From an uncultured Eubacteriales bacterium (lineage in GTDB: Bacteria; Bacillota; Clostridia; Oscillospirales; CAG-272): 27,267 nucleotides of DNA. This document shows, piece after piece, positions 1-7,202 of the stretch (position 1 is its first letter; each line of letters starts with the position of its first letter). Under the pieces are notes generated by a model. That model was not told the origin of the DNA, ran no database searches, and saw only the letters and a program-made list of their open reading frames with translations. Location of the stretch: NCBI GenBank assembly GCA_934481515.1, contig CAKSPO010000026.1, positions 1 through 27,267 of the forward strand. The letters run 5' to 3'. The translations under genes were made by a program, and so were the position numbers.

Positions 1-2
1 AT

Positions 3-77
3 TGGAGCTGGTGATCGGAGTCGAACCAACAACCTGCTGATTACAAATCAGCTGCTCTGCCATTGAGCCACACCAGC
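3..77 (-). tRNA. tRNA-Thr (anticodon UGU)
   Basis: Read on the minus strand, a complete cloverleaf runs from a GCTGGTG acceptor 5' strand to the matching CACCAGC, then discriminator T and an encoded CCA. The anticodon arm CTGAT-TTGTAAT-CAG carries TGT, giving threonine. The T-arm has the GGTTCGA-type loop. A consensus promoter lies upstream at 121-149. The second tRNA-Thr of the window, at 9050-9125, has the same acceptor stem but anticodon CGU. Confidence 0.96.
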
Positions 78-120
78 GAAAGTGTTCTTTGCAAACCATT
101 TTCGCTTACGGAACGCTGGT

Positions 121-149
121 ATTATACCATGTTCCGATTGTTTTGTCAA
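121..149 (-). promoter_or_regulatory. Sigma-A promoter for tRNA-Thr(UGU)
   Basis: On the minus strand, TTGACA (144-149) and TATAAT (121-126) are separated by exactly 17 bp. Both hexamers match the vegetative consensus perfectly. The expected transcription start near 114 lies a few tens of bases before the tRNA 5' end at 77, as is usual for tRNA genes. Confidence 0.9.
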
Positions 150-160
150 GCCCTTTTTTG

Positions 161-242
161 AAAAAAAACGATTTTTCCGGAAAAAGGAATGCAAAGCTTT
201 GCACTTTTCGTTCCGCCCCGGGGGACTGCTCCCCGAGGGCGG
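161..242 (-). terminator. Terminator-like region after the oxidoreductase gene
   Basis: Just downstream of the stop at 266 on the minus strand, a GC-rich hairpin occupies 213-242. Its arms CCGCCCTCGGGG and CCCCCGGGGCGG pair with one mismatch and one G-U pair. It has no immediate U-run. Further down, a self-complementary TTTTTCCGGAAAAA (172-185) is followed by a run of eight T on the minus strand (161-168). Together these probably end transcription before the tRNA promoter. Confidence 0.5.
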
Positions 243-265
243 AGTAAAAGTCTGATCCCGCGGAA

Positions 266-1348
266 TCAGAAGCGGTAAATGTCTCCGGTTTTTGCGGAGG
301 TGTAAATTCCTTCCAGAATCCGGGTGACGCAATATGCCTGTTCGGGAAGGGTAATCGGGTCGGTGCCGTTCCGGACGGCTTCGATCCAGAGGCGCTCCTC
401 GCGCTCCGAGGCACTTTCTCCGGACGATCCTTCGTTGAACGCAACGCCGCCTGCCTCAAAGCTGGGCTTAAGAACATACTGCCGGTTGTTGCGGATGCCG
501 TTGATGCGGAGTCCGTCCATCATATCCGCGCCTGCAAGCGTTCCGCAGACGGAGGTGACGGCTTCTCTGGTATCCAATGTATTGAGCGCCCATGCGGATT
601 CCAGAACAATGGTGGCGCCGTTTTCCATGACGATGAATCCGAACGCGGAGTCCTCTACGGTGAACTTTGCGGGATCCCAGTTGCCCCACATATTCCCCTG
701 CTCGGTGTCGTGATTCAACTTATGATAGGCGGTGCCGACGCAGTATTTCGGCTTGTAATTGTTCATCATCCAGAGCGTCAGATCCAGTGCGTGGGTACCG
801 ATGTCGATCAGCGGTCCGCCGCCCTGCTCATACTCATTCAGGAAAACGCCCCAGGTCGGAACCGCACGCCGACGGAGGGCGGTCGCTTTGGCGTAGTAAA
901 TATCGCCGAAGGTGCCTGCTTCTGCTTCCTGTTTCATATAAACGGAGTCGTCGCGGAAGCGGGACTGATAGCCTATGGTGAGCTTCTTTCCGGTGCGCTT
1001 TGCGGCATCCAGCATTTTCTTGGCTTCCTCCGAGTTGATTGCCATCGGCTTTTCACACATGACATGCTTTCCTGCTTCCAGAGCGTCCACGGTAATAAAG
1101 CTGTGGGCACGGTTCGGAGTGCAGACATGTACCACTGCGATGGTGGGATCCTTCAGAAGCTCCTTATAATCGGTATAGACTTTTGCGTCTGCGGTGCCGT
1201 ATTTTTTGGCTGCCGCCTCGGCACGTTCCGGGATAATGTCGCAGAACGCGACCATTTCGCAATCCTTGACCTTTTTCAGTGCGGGCATATGCTTGCCGTT
1301 GGCAATTCCTCCGCAGCCGATGATACCTACGCGAATCAGTTCTGCCAT
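266..1348 (-). CDS. Gfo/Idh/MocA family oxidoreductase
   Basis: A 360-aa NAD(P)-dependent dehydrogenase of the Gfo/Idh/MocA superfamily, which usually acts on sugars, inositols or sugar derivatives in the cytoplasm. The N-terminal Rossmann fold has the GCGGIA dinucleotide loop at residues 11-16. The hallmark EKP motif is at residues 99-101, with its lysine at K100. The C-terminal alpha/beta domain holds the catalytic-type IDIGTHALD segment (residues 181-189, His186). Length is typical of the family. The start is supported by an AAAGGAA ribosome binding site about ten bases upstream and a promoter at 1421-1449. The substrate cannot be deduced: the neighbouring peptidase gives no pathway clue and no sugar transporter is nearby. 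The gene appears to be transcribed alone. Confidence 0.9.
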   Translation of the reverse strand: MAELIRVGIIGCGGIANGKHMPALKKVKDCEMVAFCDIIPERAEAAAKKYGTADAKVYTDYKELLKDPTIAVVHVCTPNRAHSFITVDALEAGKHVMCEKPMAINSEEAKKMLDAAKRTGKKLTIGYQSRFRDDSVYMKQEAEAGTFGDIYYAKATALRRRAVPTWGVFLNEYEQGGGPLIDIGTHALDLTLWMMNNYKPKYCVGTAYHKLNHDTEQGNMWGNWDPAKFTVEDSAFGFIVMENGATIVLESAWALNTLDTREAVTSVCGTLAGADMMDGLRINGIRNNRQYVLKPSFEAGGVAFNEGSSGESASEREERLWIEAVRNGTDPITLPEQAYCVTRILEGIYTSAKTGDIYRF

Positions 1349-1420
1349 TGTATCAGAGTTCCTTTCTTTTCTTTGAAGGTTTGGCTCCGGCTGCCATGAC
1401 GCAACTACGGAGTCGAAAAG

Positions 1421-1449
1421 AGTATAGCATATCTTTTTCTGTTTGTCTA
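1421..1449 (-). promoter_or_regulatory. Sigma-A promoter for the Gfo/Idh/MocA gene
   Basis: On the minus strand, TAGACA (1444-1449) and TATACT (1421-1426) are spaced by 17 bp, with a TGC extended -10 element directly before the -10. It sits about 70 bp upstream of the oxidoreductase start codon at 1348. Confidence 0.7.
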
Positions 1450-1548
1450 CGATATTTTCAATATTTCTTCGACGAAAATCGGAATGGGTTCGCTGTCGTT
1501 TGTATGTTCCGGCATACCGGCATCGGAGAAAGTCTTTTGCCGTGAAAA

Positions 1549-2367
1549 TCAGATGAAAGCTTCCAGTTCCTTTGCATTGTGCAGGACGGAGTGCAAAATA
1601 TGCGTCGTTTCGCCGTAGCGGACTTCCTGCCCGTAGCCTCTGACCTTCTTCAGAACATCCGCTGCGGTTTCGGCGCGGGAATAGTTCATCTCAATTTCGG
1701 TGGGATAGGACAAAACGACCGGTTGAGCCGGGGTGCGTAGCGCTTCGGTCGCTTTTTCATAAATCTCCTTCAGAACCTTTTCTTCCTCCAAAAGGTCCGC
1801 CGCATTTCTGCCCTTTCCGATCTTGGTGACGACGGTATGGATTCCGGGAATGCTTTCCCGGACCTGCGCGACGCAAACATCGTCGGAGGCGCAGAACAGG
1901 ACAGGAATTCCGAGACTTCCTGCGATATAGGCATCAATCTCGGCTTCTCCCATGGTTTTGCCGCCGATCTTGAAGTACTGAATGAGGCGGGAATTATAGG
2001 TGTGTGCCAGAACGCCGTTGAAGGAGCCCTCCTTGCTGTGGTAGCCAAGCAGAAAAATTCCGGCAAAATGGAACTCCTTCGCGAAGCTGAACCGCTCGTA
2101 GCGAGGCATCGGCGGGTTTTCTACACGAACGGCATGGGGATCGATTTTTGTAAAATCCAGATTTTTTCCGCTACTGTGGTTATCCCATACCGCAACCTTT
2201 CCGGCACCCGCCGCGAAAAGGGCATCGACCACACAGTTGATTTCCTTCACGGCATTCTCACATGCAACCTTATAATCCGGAATTTCCGGTGACAGGGCTT
2301 TGTACGGTTCTCCGACCACACCATGAATTCCCTCCAGGTCAACCGCAATCAGGTACTCTTTTTTCAT
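1549..2367 (-). CDS. M55 family metallopeptidase (DppA-like D-aminopeptidase)
   Basis: A 272-aa zinc peptidase of family M55, whose prototype is Bacillus subtilis DppA, a D-aminopeptidase acting on D-Ala peptides and linked to peptidoglycan recycling. Visible metal-ligand motifs are VDLEG (D10, E12), DNHS (H64), GYHSKEG (H110), LAHT (H122) and GEAE (E141). The open frame extends upstream to 2487, but ATG at 2367 is preferred: it has a perfect AAGGAGG site eight bases upstream, and the domain begins there (MKKEYLIAVDLEG). No Dpp transporter genes are adjacent, so its substrate and regulation are inferred from family only. Confidence 0.9.
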   Translation of the reverse strand: MKKEYLIAVDLEGIHGVVGEPYKALSPEIPDYKVACENAVKEINCVVDALFAAGAGKVAVWDNHSSGKNLDFTKIDPHAVRVENPPMPRYERFSFAKEFHFAGIFLLGYHSKEGSFNGVLAHTYNSRLIQYFKIGGKTMGEAEIDAYIAGSLGIPVLFCASDDVCVAQVRESIPGIHTVVTKIGKGRNAADLLEEEKVLKEIYEKATEALRTPAQPVVLSYPTEIEMNYSRAETAADVLKKVRGYGQEVRYGETTHILHSVLHNAKELEAFI

Positions 2368-2626
2368 TGTTGTTACCTCCTTGTGTTTTTTTTGCAATAC
2401 CGCGAAATTCCGATGGTGCAATTGCGCGGCACTGCCTTTATTTTTTGAAAGTAAGCGTTCATGAAAAGGGAGGCTGTTCAAAAACAAAAATGGTTTTCGC
2501 AGTCCTCCTGAAAAAAATCGGTTCGGTTTTTACTTTTTCGGCACCGTCTTTGATTGCTTTCCGGCTTTATCGGTCTGGGTTCCGGACGCTGTTTTTTAAA
2601 GCGGAAAAGCAGAGCGCAGAAGCCGG

Positions 2627-2956
2627 TTACCGGTAATACACGTAGTAGACAATGACGGTTCGTTCCTGCCCACCGTGCTCCAGATCCGGCGCCGTAATGA
2701 CGACGCCGTCCTTGGAAAGCAGTTCCCATGCCTGCATCTGATCAATCTTGCACCGCATCAGAACATCGGCGGAGGCAAAGATCAGAAGCTCGTCGTCGCG
2801 GATGTTCAATCCGCCGTTCCGACCGATGACCTCGTCCACGCCGTTCCGTTTTTCCGTGACGTAACGGATATGGTGATTGCTCATTTGCTTTGCCATTTCC
2901 CAACGGTACTGCCGGCTGTTGGGATCCTTCTTTTTGCGGGAAAAGAGACGGAACAT
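2627..2956 (-). CDS. Uncharacterised 109-aa protein
   Basis: I do not recognise this family. The predicted 109-aa protein starts with a basic, Arg/Lys-rich stretch (residues 3-15). A soluble-looking core follows, with segments such as GLNIRDDELLIFASADVLMR (residues 49-68) and a Tyr-rich C-terminus. No signal peptide or membrane helix is apparent. The start is well supported by AAGGAGG nine to ten bases before ATG 2956. The gene lies 62 bp downstream of the methyltransferase gene on the same strand, so it may be the last gene of the pepP-like/plsY/methyltransferase run. Its reality rests on the ribosome binding site, the absence of overlap and protein-like composition. Confidence 0.75.
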   Translation of the reverse strand: MFRLFSRKKKDPNSRQYRWEMAKQMSNHHIRYVTEKRNGVDEVIGRNGGLNIRDDELLIFASADVLMRCKIDQMQAWELLSKDGVVITAPDLEHGGQERTVIVYYVYYR

Positions 2957-3018
2957 GAGGTGCAGCCTCCTTGTGGTGAATTTTCGTGAAGGTGGTGGAA
3001 AGAACCGTTCATTCCGAA

Positions 3019-4218
3019 TCAGAATGCGACGTTGGCATCACCGATCAGAAACGCCTTTGCCGTGCGGTATTCTTCCTTCAGCCGCAGAGCCGCGGGAGAG
3101 GCCGGATCAAAGTGCGGCAGACGGACGGCACGGAGCATGATGTTCTTCGGCGTTTCTTCCGGGTCGATCAGCTCCAGCGCGGCGGTACGGTAGCCCTCGG
3201 ATTCCAGATGCTTCAGGCGCAGGGCATCGGTTGCGGCATCGCAGAATTTCTGACGGAGCATGGAATGCTCCGCGAGAAATGCGAGCGTCGGACAGTTCAG
3301 TGTATGATTCATCTGGTGATGACAGCATGGAGTGGAAAGAATCACGTCTGCGTTCCATGCGAGTGCCTTGCTCAGCACCAGATCGGTGGCGCTGTCGCAG
3401 GCGTGCAGGGAAATTACCAGATGCACATGTTCTTCGGTATTATACTGCGCCACATCACCGCACAGGAAGGAAAGACCGTCAAAATGCAGCTTTTGCGCAG
3501 TCTCATTGCAGTAGGCGATGACATCCGGCTTGAGATCCACGCCGGTCATTTGTACGGTTCGCCCGAGAATATCGGAAAAATAGTGGTAAACGGCAAATGA
3601 AAGATAGCTTTTTCCGCAACAGAGATCGCAGATTCGCAAAGGACCCGATTGCGGAAGAAATTCCAGAATGTCCCGAATCAACTCCAGAAACCGGTTGATT
3701 TGACGGAACTTGGATTGTTTTTTGTCTCTGACCCGACCGTTCTCGTCACAGACATCCAACAAACGCAAAAAAGGCTCATTTCCGTTCAGAATGTAGGCTT
3801 TTTCGCGGTTGTTCCCGCCGATTTTCACGGGATCCGTTTTGCCGCTTTGCAACGCTTTTTCCAAACGGCCCTTACCGAGAAGAACGGAGGAGCCGGATTT
3901 GGAAACGCGAAGCTCGCAGTCTCCGGCAGTTGTCATCAGGTTGACCTGACCGAATGCGGAACAGAGCGCGGCAAAGCGGTCGGTTTGTTCTGCCGAGAGG
4001 TTTTCCTGTTTGGCTTTGTTATCCTTTTGCAGCGTTTCCGCCTGCACTGCCGTTTTTCCGCCTACATTGCGCAGGGTCAGTGTAATGCGAACAATGGATG
4101 GATCCTTTGGCTTGGAAAAGACCGCTTTCCGGAGCACCTTCTGCTCTGCTACCGCGGAGATCAGGGAAGCCATCTGCTCTGCAGGAGAGGGGACAGTATG
4201 ATTGGAAGAGAAAGTCAT
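3019..4218 (-). CDS. Class I SAM-dependent methyltransferase (Methyltransf_32-like)
   Basis: A 399-aa protein with a C-terminal Rossmann-type methyltransferase domain. The SAM-binding motif I reads DLCCGKSYLSF (about residues 198-208), with GVDLKPD as the acidic loop (about 226-232). It is followed by HACDSATD (272-279) and PCCHHQ (297-302). The HACD and PCC motifs resemble the Methyltransf_32 group, which includes METTL25- and GSTCD-like proteins. The roughly 180-residue N-terminal part is not recognisable. I choose ATG 4218 over the in-frame ATG at 4245 because AAAGGA lies eight bases before 4218, and this start falls just after the plsY stop with little overlap. The substrate is unknown; an RNA substrate is a guess from family members only. 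It probably shares an mRNA with plsY. Confidence 0.85.
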   Translation of the reverse strand: MTFSSNHTVPSPAEQMASLISAVAEQKVLRKAVFSKPKDPSIVRITLTLRNVGGKTAVQAETLQKDNKAKQENLSAEQTDRFAALCSAFGQVNLMTTAGDCELRVSKSGSSVLLGKGRLEKALQSGKTDPVKIGGNNREKAYILNGNEPFLRLLDVCDENGRVRDKKQSKFRQINRFLELIRDILEFLPQSGPLRICDLCCGKSYLSFAVYHYFSDILGRTVQMTGVDLKPDVIAYCNETAQKLHFDGLSFLCGDVAQYNTEEHVHLVISLHACDSATDLVLSKALAWNADVILSTPCCHHQMNHTLNCPTLAFLAEHSMLRQKFCDAATDALRLKHLESEGYRTAALELIDPEETPKNIMLRAVRLPHFDPASPAALRLKEEYRTAKAFLIGDANVAF

Positions 4219-4237
4219 AGCGATGATCCTTTCCGGG

Positions 4238-4981
4238 TCAGGCATCGGACGGAGGATCCGTCTTTCCCTTTTTGAATTTAGAGAGATCCAGCTTGGATTC
4301 CGTTCCGTTCCAGAGCCGCTTCAGGTTTTCCCGGTGCATGATGACAACAAACAGCGCCGCGAGCACTGCCATCGCAACGTTCAGACCGTTGTTTGCAAAG
4401 GCGCGCAGAATCAGCGGATAGAGCATGGCGCACATCACGGAAGCAAGCGAAACGTATCTGGTTCCGATGGCAATGACCAGAAACATAGCCAGGAGGATGA
4501 CAAAAGTGATGGGGCTTAACATCAGCGCGACCATGGCAAGGCAGGCAACGCCCTTTCCGCCGCGAAAATGGGAAAAAACCGGGAACATGTGTCCGAACAT
4601 AACGAAGAATCCGGAGAGTGCCGCACCGTTGACACCCCAGATGAGACGTCCGAGAAGCACCGCAACCGCCGCTTTTCCGAGGTCGCAGAGCAGCGTTGCA
4701 AGTGCGGCTTTTTTTCCGTAGGTGCGGAGCATATTGGTGGTTCCCGCGTTCCCGCTCCCGTGCTTGCGGATATCATCATGGAAACGCAGACGGGAGATGA
4801 GAATTGCCGGGTTGATGCTTCCCAGCAGATATGCGGAGAAAATACAGAGCGCAACACCGCAGAGGATCATGATGCCTCTGGCGTTCGCGGTGCTCAGCTT
4901 GCTTTGGTTGATCCAGTCGACGAGGTTCCACACAACCGTCGGAATCTCTTCTCCCTCACGGGCGGCAAGGGCAAAAATCAT
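4238..4981 (-). CDS. plsY: Acyl-phosphate:glycerol-3-phosphate acyltransferase PlsY
   Basis: PlsY transfers the acyl group from acyl-phosphate to glycerol-3-phosphate, the first committed step of membrane phospholipid synthesis. Signature motifs are GSINPA, the glycine-rich GSGNAGTTNMLRTYG, GHMFPVFSHFRGGKGVA and TRYVSLAS, separated by hydrophobic membrane segments. The 247-aa length exceeds the usual ~200 because of about 35 extra N-terminal residues before the first membrane helix. That start has a good GAAAGGA site before ATG 4981, so the extension is likely translated. The alternative is a start near residue 37 (GIMILCGV), which I find less supported. Upstream lies the M24 peptidase gene only 30 bp away, and downstream the methyltransferase, suggesting one operon. 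Confidence 0.95.
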   Translation of the reverse strand: MIFALAAREGEEIPTVVWNLVDWINQSKLSTANARGIMILCGVALCIFSAYLLGSINPAILISRLRFHDDIRKHGSGNAGTTNMLRTYGKKAALATLLCDLGKAAVAVLLGRLIWGVNGAALSGFFVMFGHMFPVFSHFRGGKGVACLAMVALMLSPITFVILLAMFLVIAIGTRYVSLASVMCAMLYPLILRAFANNGLNVAMAVLAALFVVIMHRENLKRLWNGTESKLDLSKFKKGKTDPPSDA

Positions 4982-5011
4982 AAGCTTTTCCTTTCCGAAC
5001 AGGGGAATTGT

Positions 5012-6094
5012 TCAGAACAATTCGATCAGTTCCTTTGGACTCTTGGTAAAATCATAGAAGGTGCCGTCGTTTTTCACGGTTGCCATGTCCTCGATCCGGC
5101 AGCCGTATTTGCCTTCCAGATAGATACCCGGCTCAAACGTGATGACGTTGCCGCGCTGCAGAACGCTTTCCGGGTTTGCGCCGGAGGAAAGACGGGGGTT
5201 CTCATGAATGAACAGTCCCACGCCGTGCCCGAGAGAGTGCCCGAAGCATCCGCGGTATCCGGCATTGTCGATCAGATCCCGTGCGATGCGGTCAAGCTCC
5301 CGGCAGGCGACTCCTTCCGCGGCGGCTTCCAGCGCTGTCTTTTGTGCGGTAAGAACCGTATGGTACAGCTTTTTCATTTCCGCGTCGGCTTTGCCGAGTA
5401 CAACAGTGCGTGTCATATCGGAGCAGTAGCCGTCTACCTTTGCACCGAAGTCCATGGTCAGAAAGCCCTTTTCCAGCTTGCAGTAGCGCGGAACACCATG
5501 CGGACGGGAGGAATTGGTTCCGGAGACGGCGATGGTGTCAAACGCGACGGATTCTGCACCGTTGCGGCGCATGAAGTATTCCAGTTCCAGAGCGACCTCG
5601 ACCTCGGTGGCTTCCGGGTGGAGCCATGTGAGAATGTGGGAAAATGCCGCGTCGGTAATTGCCTGCGCACGCGCAATGGTTTCCAGTTCGGCGTCGTCCT
5701 TGCAGAGCCGGAGTGTCGCAAGCAGGGCGGATGCGCCGCCGCCGAGACGAAAGCCGGGCAATGCATCCTCATAGCGCCGGAAATCGGCACAGGAAAGGGT
5801 ATGATCCTCAGTGGAAACGGTTTTGCAGCCGTTCTCTCCGAGGAGTGTTTTTACGGTGGCAAGCATTCCGCCTCCTCCGGGGGTCAGAACTTCCAGCGCC
5901 GGATTTGCCTGCGCACGTGCCGCTTCCGCATAGCGGAAATCGGTCAGAAGATACGATTTTTTTCCGGTGACCAGAATCAGACCGTCGTCAAAATGAAAAC
6001 CGGAAAGATAGCGCTGATTGTTCCCTTCGGAAATGATGGCGGCATCGTAGCCGGCATTTTCCAAAGCGGCTTGAAAACGATTCAGATGTGACAT
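5012..6094 (-). CDS. M24 family Xaa-Pro aminopeptidase
   Basis: A 360-aa aminopeptidase P/prolidase-like enzyme that removes N-terminal residues preceding proline in the cytosol. The N-terminal creatinase-type domain spans about residues 1-125. The pita-bread catalytic domain carries all five dinuclear metal ligands: D215 and D226 (MDFGAKVDGYCSDMTR), H290 (GHSLGHGVG), E321 (TFEPGIY) and E335 (CRIEDM). Length is normal for the Clostridia and Bacillus forms. ATG 6094 follows an AAAGGAA site. It is the first gene of a likely operon with plsY. Its promoter region is shared divergently with spoIIGA. Whether it is PepP- or PepQ-like in substrate preference cannot be decided from sequence. Confidence 0.93.
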   Translation of the reverse strand: MSHLNRFQAALENAGYDAAIISEGNNQRYLSGFHFDDGLILVTGKKSYLLTDFRYAEAARAQANPALEVLTPGGGGMLATVKTLLGENGCKTVSTEDHTLSCADFRRYEDALPGFRLGGGASALLATLRLCKDDAELETIARAQAITDAAFSHILTWLHPEATEVEVALELEYFMRRNGAESVAFDTIAVSGTNSSRPHGVPRYCKLEKGFLTMDFGAKVDGYCSDMTRTVVLGKADAEMKKLYHTVLTAQKTALEAAAEGVACRELDRIARDLIDNAGYRGCFGHSLGHGVGLFIHENPRLSSGANPESVLQRGNVITFEPGIYLEGKYGCRIEDMATVKNDGTFYDFTKSPKELIELF

Positions 6095-6183
6095 GGTAAT
6101 TTTCCTTTCTTTATCGGAGGCGGTATTGTATCAATGGAAAGCACTGTATTGTGCTTTCGGATTTGTATGTCCCTTTTGCGGCT

Positions 6184-6212
6184 ATTATAGCACAGTTTTT
6201 CGCAAAAGTACA
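6184..6212 (-). promoter_or_regulatory. Extended -10 promoter for the M24 peptidase operon
   Basis: On the minus strand, TATAAT (6184-6189) is preceded by TGC, an extended -10 element. A poor -35 (TGTACT, 6207-6212) lies 17 bp further upstream. The spacer contains a 0A-box-like TTTTGCGAAAAA, so this promoter may be affected by the same regulator as the divergent spoIIGA promoter. Confidence 0.6.
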
Positions 6213-6282
6213 GGGCTTGACCGAAAAATATTTTTCGCGGTTCTTTATTCTGACAAAAAAACCGGGGATGCAGTTTTATAAT
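6195..6282 (+). promoter_or_regulatory. spoIIG-like promoter with 0A-box-like elements
   Basis: A consensus TATAAT (6277-6282) lies just ahead of spoIIGA. The nearest -35-like element, CTGACA (6250-6255), is 21 bp away, longer than the normal 17. In B. subtilis the Spo0A-activated spoIIG promoter likewise has an overlong spacer of about 22 bp. Upstream, TTTTTCGC (6196-6203) and the 16-bp palindrome CGAAAAATATTTTTCG (6222-6237) carry three CGAAAA cores resembling the 0A box. The -10 overlaps an upstream in-frame ATG at 6281, which argues against translation starting there. Assignment to Spo0A is inference. Confidence 0.6.
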
Positions 6283-6316
6283 GAAAACAGAACGATCGTC
6301 CGAGGGAGGGAATCCG

Positions 6317-7177
6317 ATGGGGCAGGATGTTTACATAGATCTGTATTTTCTCATCAATACCGCGATGGATCTGATCTGTTTGCAGATTACCGCCCGCCTT
6401 TTGCATCGCTCTGCGAAACGGTGGCGGATGATTGCCGGTGCGCTGCTCGGCGGGGGATACGCCTGCTTCTCCCTGTTGCTGGGGCTGGAGGGTGCGGTCG
6501 GGTTTCTGGCGGATGCCTTTGCGGTGCTTTTGATGTGCGCCGTCGCTTTTGCGGAACGGAAGCTCTCTTTTTTGCGCTATTTACAGACATCTGCCGTGCA
6601 GTTGCTTTCTTCCGCGATGCTTGGCGGCATTATGACCGCGTTTTATGCCTGCCTGAACCGGTTGCATCTTCCGTTTGAGATTCTGGAGGGAGACGGGCTT
6701 TCCGTCTGGGGATTTGCTTTGCTTGGCTCCATTGCGGGCATTCTGACGGCGAACGGCGGCAGGCTGTTCGGCTTTTCCGGAAGGATCCGGAGTGTCCGGG
6801 TGGAAGCAACGGTGTTCGGGAGAAATGTGGAATTGCGGGCACTGGTCGATTCCGGAAACCTGTTGCGCGACCCGACAGGGGGAAGAGCCGTGATTGTCGC
6901 CGACCGGGAAACGCTTTGTTCTGCTTTGCCGCAGGCGGTGGCGTGCAGGCTCCGGAGCAGCGATCCGGCACATTGGCTGGAGGACTATGAGACGGCATGC
7001 CGCATCCGTCTGATTCCGGCACGGGGGGCGACGGGGGAGACTCTTTTGCCGGCATTGATTCCGGAGCGGCTGCGGATTTTTGACGGGAAGAATGTCAGCA
7101 ACGCGGATTATCTGATTGCACTGGCACCGCTGGGAGAATCGGCAAAAGGATTTGATGCAGTCATTCCGGCAGTATAG
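6317..7177 (+). CDS. spoIIGA: Sigma-E processing peptidase SpoIIGA
   Basis: SpoIIGA is the membrane-bound aspartic-type protease of the mother cell that cleaves pro-sigma-E in response to the forespore signal SpoIIR. The N-terminal half (roughly residues 5-150) is a series of hydrophobic membrane segments. The C-terminal cytoplasmic half has the active-site VDSGNLLRDPTG motif with Asp178. The 286-aa length is near the family norm. I place the start at ATG 6317, with a GGGAGGG site six bases before it. The upstream ATG at 6281 lies inside the promoter -10. sigE follows after 25 bp, the conserved spoIIG arrangement, which supports the identification. Confidence 0.93.
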   Translation: MGQDVYIDLYFLINTAMDLICLQITARLLHRSAKRWRMIAGALLGGGYACFSLLLGLEGAVGFLADAFAVLLMCAVAFAERKLSFLRYLQTSAVQLLSSAMLGGIMTAFYACLNRLHLPFEILEGDGLSVWGFALLGSIAGILTANGGRLFGFSGRIRSVRVEATVFGRNVELRALVDSGNLLRDPTGGRAVIVADRETLCSALPQAVACRLRSSDPAHWLEDYETACRIRLIPARGATGETLLPALIPERLRIFDGKNVSNADYLIALAPLGESAKGFDAVIPAV

Positions 7178-7202
7178 ACTGTCGGGGAAAGGAGCGCTTT
7201 TT

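Noticed and set aside
190..203. TGCAAAGCTTTGCA palindrome as an operator
   Set aside because: It lies downstream of a gene and upstream of no protein-coding start; probably chance or part of the terminator region.
4568..6091. Long plus-strand open frame opposite plsY and the M24 peptidase
   Set aside because: It spans two real minus-strand genes and their intergenic gap, and lacks protein-like features.
6281..6316. Upstream ATG of spoIIGA giving 12 more residues
   Set aside because: It lies within the promoter -10 and lacks a ribosome binding site; ATG 6317 has one.
7116..7202. Longer N-terminus for SigE
   Set aside because: It would overlap spoIIGA and precede the conserved pro-sequence start.
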